Assembly (NCBI RefSeq): GCF_964340395.1
Contig: NC_135565.1
Location: 21,987,209-22,047,208, forward strand
Source of the DNA: Glandiceps talaboti
Taxonomy: Eukaryota > Hemichordata > Enteropneusta > Spengelidae
Direction: 5' to 3'
DNA length: 60,000 nt
Every line of letters starts with the position of its first letter. The stretch's first letter is position 1. Below, piece by piece: positions 56,301 through 60,000 of the stretch. The position numbers and the translations under genes were made by a program. Under the pieces are notes generated by a model. That model was given only the letters and a program-made list of their open reading frames with translations, made no database searches and was not told the DNA's origin.

Positions 56301-58558
56301 CTGATAGGTCAATGGCATTGCCAATCAACTTAGGTGGATACTAATGCTGATTACTGATAGGTCAGTGGCAGTGTCAATCAACATAGGTGGCTACTAATAC
56401 TGATTACTATAGGTCAATGGTAGTGTCAATCAACTTAGATGGATACTAATGCTGATTACTGATAGGTCAATGGTAGTGTCAATCAACCTAGGTGGATACT
56501 AATGCTGATTACTGATAGGTCAGTGACATTGTCAATCAACTTAGGTAGATACTAATACTGATTACTGATAGGTCAATGGTAGTGTCAATCAACCTAGGTA
56601 GATATTAATACTGATTACGGATAGGTCAATGGTAGTGTAAATCAACTTAGGTGGATACTAATACTGATTACTGATAGGTCAATGGTAGTGTCAATCAACC
56701 AAGGTAGATATTAATACTGATTACAGATAGGTCAGTGGTAGTGTCAATCAACTTAGGTGGATACTAATACTGATTACTGATAGGTCAATGGCATTGTAAA
56801 TCAACTTAGATGGATACTAATACTGATTACTAATATGTCAGTGGCTGTGTCAATCAACTTAGGTGGATACTAATACTGATTACTGATAGGTCAGTGGCAG
56901 TGTCAATCAACTTAGGTGGATACTAATACTGATTATTGATAGGTCAATGGCATTGTCAATCAACTTAGGTGGATACTAATGCTGATTACTGATAGGTCAA
57001 TGGCAGTGTCAATCAACTTAGATGGATACTAATACTGATTACTGATAGGTCAATGGCATTGTCAATCAACTTAGATGGATATTAATACTGATTACTGATA
57101 GGTCAATGACAGTGTCAATGAACCTAGGTGGATACTATACTGATTACTGATAGGTCAATGGTAGTGTCAATCAACTTAGGTGGATACTAATGCTGATTAC
57201 TGATAGGTCAGTGGCAGTGTCAATCAACATAGGTGGCTACTAATACTGATTACTATAGGTGAATGGTAGTGTCAATCAACTTAGATGGATACTAATACTG
57301 ATTACTGATAGGTCAATGGCATTATCAATCAACCTAGGTGGATACTAATGCTGATTACTGATAGGTCAGTGGCATTGTCAATCAACTTAGGTGGATACTA
57401 ATGCTGATTACTGATAGGTCAATGGTAGTGTCAATCAACCTAGGTGGATACTAATGCTGATTACTGATAGGTCAGTGACATTGTCAATCAACTTTAATAG
57501 GTAGATACTAATACTGATTACTGATAGGTCAATGGTAGATTAAATCAACTTAGGTGGATACTAATACTGATTACTGATAGGTCAATGGTAGTGTCAATCA
57601 ACCAAGGTAGATATTAATACTGATTACAGATAGGTCAGTGGTAGTGTCAATCAACTTAGGTGGATACTAATACTGATTACTGATAGGTCAATGGCATTGT
57701 AAATCAACTTAGATGGATACTAATACTGATTACTAATATGTCAGTGGCTGTGTCAATCAACTTAGGTGGATACTAATACTGATTACTGATAGGTCAGTGG
57801 CAGTGTCAATCAACTTTGGTGGATACTAATACTGATTACTGATAGGTCAATGGCATTGGCAATCAACCTAGGTGGATACTAATGCTGATTACTGATAGGT
57901 CAATGGCAGTGTCAATCAACTTAGATGGATACTAATACTGATTACTGATAGGTCAATGGCATTGTCAATCAACTTAGATGGATACTAATACTGATTACTG
58001 ATAGGTCAATGACAGTGTCAATGAACCTAGGTGGATACTATACTGATTACTGATAGGTCAATGGTAGTGTCAATCAACTTAGATGGATACTAATACTGAT
58101 TACAGATAGGTCAGTTGCAGTGTCAATCAACTTCGGTGGATACTAATACTGGTTAATGATAGGTCAGTGGTAGTGTCAGTCAACTTAGGTGGATACTAAT
58201 ACTGATTACTGATAGGTCAGTGGCAGTGTCAATCAACTTAGGTCGATGCCAAAGAAAAATATGTCCGGCAAATGTAACAACTGCAATTGTTGAAGAAACT
58301 CAGGCTGAGTTAGTTTTGTTTACTAAAAAAATACAAACAAACAAACAAACACATAAATAAACCTTATACTCGATTACATATTTCAGTGGTTTCTGAGAAA
58401 TACACGCTTTTTCACTGAGTATGTCAAGTGGCAGATGAAATATCCCGACAGACCCCTCTTCTTGATAAACCCAACAGTTCAGTGGAGAGCGTGGGATATT
58501 ATACAGGAATTCTACGATAAACGAATTGTTGACAATCCGCCATCGACTGGATTTTCAG
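52761..58558 (+). CDS. Beta-galactoside alpha-2,6-sialyltransferase family (ST6GAL-like), 3' end outside window
   Basis: Coding exons are 52819-53335, 54419-54627 and 58387-58558, with compatible phases, giving 299 residues before the window's last donor. There is a type II anchor at about 12-29. Sialyl motif L spans exons 1-2 ([19 protein letters not shown], then [17 protein letters not shown] and KTTIRLIN; about 153-205). The HDAVLRFN...[10 protein letters not shown] form and the later [17 protein letters not shown] block identify the ST6GAL subfamily. The frame stops inside motif S (NPPSTGFSG); the rest of S, motif III and motif VS must lie beyond 60000. The usual G after RFN is V here. 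It transfers CMP-sialic acid to terminal galactose in the Golgi (family knowledge). The product is expected to be about 380-420 residues. Confidence 0.85.
53420..53530 (+). repeat. (AATGAAAAC/AATGGAAAC) simple repeat
   Basis: Short degenerate repeat of AATGAAAACAATGAAATGGG-like units directly after exon 1 of the sialyltransferase. Confidence 0.7.
53540..53870 (-). mobile_element. Non-LTR retrotransposon fragment (post-RT region)
   Basis: The minus-strand frame reads [20 protein letters not shown], then [31 protein letters not shown]. This matches the segment just after the RT domain of non-LTR elements. A 5'- and 3'-truncated copy in intron 1 of the sialyltransferase, antisense to it. Confidence 0.75.
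54419..54627 (+). CDS. ST6GAL-like gene, second coding exon
   Basis: The acceptor is ATTCTGTAG and the donor GAG|GTGGGT. It encodes the second half of motif L and the following region to LYE (residue 242). The intron splits motif L between ...GEDI and DSHDA. Confidence 0.85.
54721..55338 (+). repeat. 124-bp tandem repeat, 5 near-identical copies
   Basis: Copies begin AACCTAGTC at 54721, 54845, 54969, 55094 and 55218 and differ by only a few bases. It lies in intron 2 of the sialyltransferase. High identity implies recent amplification, or possibly an assembly effect. Confidence 0.95.
55539..58244 (+). repeat. 53-bp minisatellite, about 51 copies, with higher-order structure
   Basis: Unit: GGATACTAATACTGATTACT, then GATAGGTCAATGGCAGTGTC, AATCAACTTAGGT. 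Variant units recur in the same order at a 903-bp offset (17 units), for example the TAATATGTCA variant at 56831 and 57734. It occupies most of intron 2 of the sialyltransferase and ends about 140 bp before exon 3. Confidence 0.95.
58387..58558 (+). CDS. ST6GAL-like gene, third coding exon
   Basis: The acceptor is ATATTTCAG and the donor TTTTCAG|GTATGT. It begins WFLRNTRFF in phase 0 and ends inside sialyl motif S. The next exon is not found before the window ends. Confidence 0.85.
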
Positions 58559-58918
58559 GTATGTGTAGTAATTCCACTCGTGCTAATCAGAAGGGGAGTC
58601 GCAAGTGTGTTTACATTATCATATAAATATGACAGCAAACCTTTATGGTCAAAATACAATAAAGGAACAGTTTATGGCAATGTGTAAACAAAAGATACCT
58701 TTGAGACAATTAGATATTATTTCCTAATATTTTCCTCGTTCAGCCAAGGAAAATACAAGTGACCTATGGGACATTGTTACTACGAGTCGATATATGAGTA
58801 TTTGATGATTTTCAATGTTCCAATGGCTATTCATTAGCTTCCACGGAAAGAGTGCATATAACATTGCTTTCAGGACAACTGGTCCAGTTGTGCTTTTGGC
58901 GTAAGGCATTGGTCGGTC

Positions 58919-58948
58919 GGTGTGTGTGTGTGTGTGTGTGTGTGTGTG
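58919..58948 (+). repeat. (GT)n microsatellite
   Basis: About 15 GT units. Confidence 0.9.
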
Positions 58949-59045
58949 ATTTGATAATACATATGACGGTTAATAGTTGATGAACATGTTAATTATATTT
59001 ATAGTTATATTATTATTTAATGTGTTATAAATGAGGAAAGAAAAG

Positions 59046-59119
59046 TGACACGTGTAGGAATTGAACCCACATCCCCTAAACACTAGTCAGAATGCTCTAA
59101 CCAGCTGAGCTAATGTGCC
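59046..59119 (-). tRNA. tRNA-like gene or pseudogene (possible Thr-AGT), or SINE head
   Basis: A 74-nt cloverleaf-like minus-strand sequence. The acceptor stem GGCACAT/ACGTGTC has one G-U and one mismatch. The D arm is GCTC/GAGC with A box TAGCTCAGCTGG. The T arm is GTGGG/CCTAC with loop TTCAATT, followed by discriminator A and a TTTT terminator 2 nt downstream. The anticodon arm pairs best as TCTGA/TTAGG with loop CTAGTGT (anticodon AGT), but that needs one extra base at position 26. Flanking GAGGAAAGAA and TTCTTTCCTC are inverted. It could be a pseudogene or a tRNA-derived SINE. Confidence 0.5.
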
Positions 59120-59336
59120 AACTGGTAGATAACGTGAATTCATCCTTATGTGTAACCTTCTTTCCTCAAGATAATAGTGAGAAGCCAACTCTTTATAAAG
59201 ATTAAACCTTTAACCTAAGGATCTAAATAGATTCACAGGTCTCCCTGCCTAAAGGGTGGCCAACTTAGGAATTGGTAGTTAAAGCAATGAGGATCATACA
59301 ATTATTATAATACAAATGCTTTTTAAATAACTTTTT

Positions 59337-59404
59337 GGTTTGCTATAGATGAAAGAAACTCACCGTAACACGTTATGGTGAGTGTCTTTCATATATGGCA
59401 AACC
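59337..59404. repeat. 28-bp-arm hairpin
   Basis: Arms 59337-59364 and 59377-59404 are inverted copies with three mismatches around a 12-nt loop (GTAACACGTTAT). It could be an extreme internally deleted foldback element or a structured RNA. Confidence 0.85.
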
Positions 59405-60000
59405 CATATTATAACTTACTATATCTTACAATTTCATTTATATTTGAAACTACAAATACACACCAACGTAAGTGTTGTCGACACAAATATATATTGTTCA
59501 ACTTGAACTTCATGTTAGTCAAATGGAACCTAATGTTGCCTACACTTCAATGTAACATTATAATAAGAAGGTAACTGTTTGTTATAACTTGTTAACATAA
59601 AGGGTATTGGTGATATCGATCAAATGTACAAAGATGATCGGTATAAAAATAAAAATTTTTGAACAATAAGTGTTACTTTAATTGTTTATTGTGTTCTGGG
59701 GACTGACATTATGAAAATAAATTGTCATAGGTATGTAAAGCCTAGTTTTCCAGAATTAAAAACTGTAAATTTGATTATCTGTAACACACACACGTACTAA
59801 GCTAGTCTAGTTCCTATACGGTATTGCTACGACTTACACCTCCACTCACATTACAGTCAAAGTCGTTACTCTATAAGTCCTGAGAAGCATGACATGTAAT
59901 TTACAATTAAAATTAATCAATCACAAATTTTTAACCAATAGCACAGTCCCTCATAACGCTAGTGTTTATTGGGACAGTTATGTAGTGTCTAAATATGGTA

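Overview
This is a 60 kb stretch of AT-rich animal DNA. The evidence is genes split by GT-AG introns, long non-coding spans, many micro- and minisatellites, non-LTR and Penelope-like retroelement remnants, and several foldback (MITE-like) elements. A beta-galactoside alpha-2,6-sialyltransferase (ST6GAL-type) and an NXPE-type gene point to a deuterostome, probably a marine invertebrate such as a hemichordate or cephalochordate. That assignment is inference and no species is claimed.

Four protein-coding genes can be supported. (1) An intronless type II membrane carbohydrate sulfotransferase lies at 7286-8560 (+). (2) An 11-exon gene at 14844-30257 (+) encodes a protein of about 660 residues made of two Gfo/Idh/MocA-type oxidoreductase units in tandem; all splice phases agree and it ends in a stop codon. 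(3) An NXPE-family gene lies on the minus strand (39830-32893): a 52-residue cytoplasmic/membrane-anchor exon and one large exon carrying the PC-esterase-like GDS domain. (4) An ST6GAL-family sialyltransferase (+) has three coding exons at 52819-58558 and runs off the right edge inside sialyl motif S.

Three of the four products look like Golgi or secretory glycan-modifying enzymes, and the fourth is a putative sugar (or sugar-nucleotide) oxidoreductase. The window may therefore be a physical cluster for decorating acidic glycans: sulfation, sialylation and possibly sialic-acid O-acetylation.

Layout: 1-7285 holds no convincing gene, but has a CpG-richer stretch, a 229-bp foldback element with a 9-bp target duplication, and dispersed repeats. 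7286-8560 is the sulfotransferase. 8561-14843 is non-coding with a tRNA-derived SINE-like piece and foldbacks. 14844-30257 is the tandem oxidoreductase; its introns hold several minisatellites and a Penelope-like element with inverted ends, each end carrying a hammerhead ribozyme fold. Its exon 10 is followed by four in-frame copies of its 3' part, each with a splice donor. 31004-32400 is satellite. 32893-39830 is the NXPE gene, with a foldback of about 775 bp and a long hairpin in its intron. 40000-52700 holds retroelement debris (non-LTR pieces at 43.8-45.8 and 47.2-47.7 kb, a Penelope-like RT fragment at 51.4-51.8 kb) and several repeat arrays. 52761-58558 is the sialyltransferase; intron 2 carries a 124-bp x5 array and a roughly 51-copy 53-bp array with a 0.9-kb higher-order period. 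A tRNA-Thr-like pseudogene and a near-perfect hairpin close the window.
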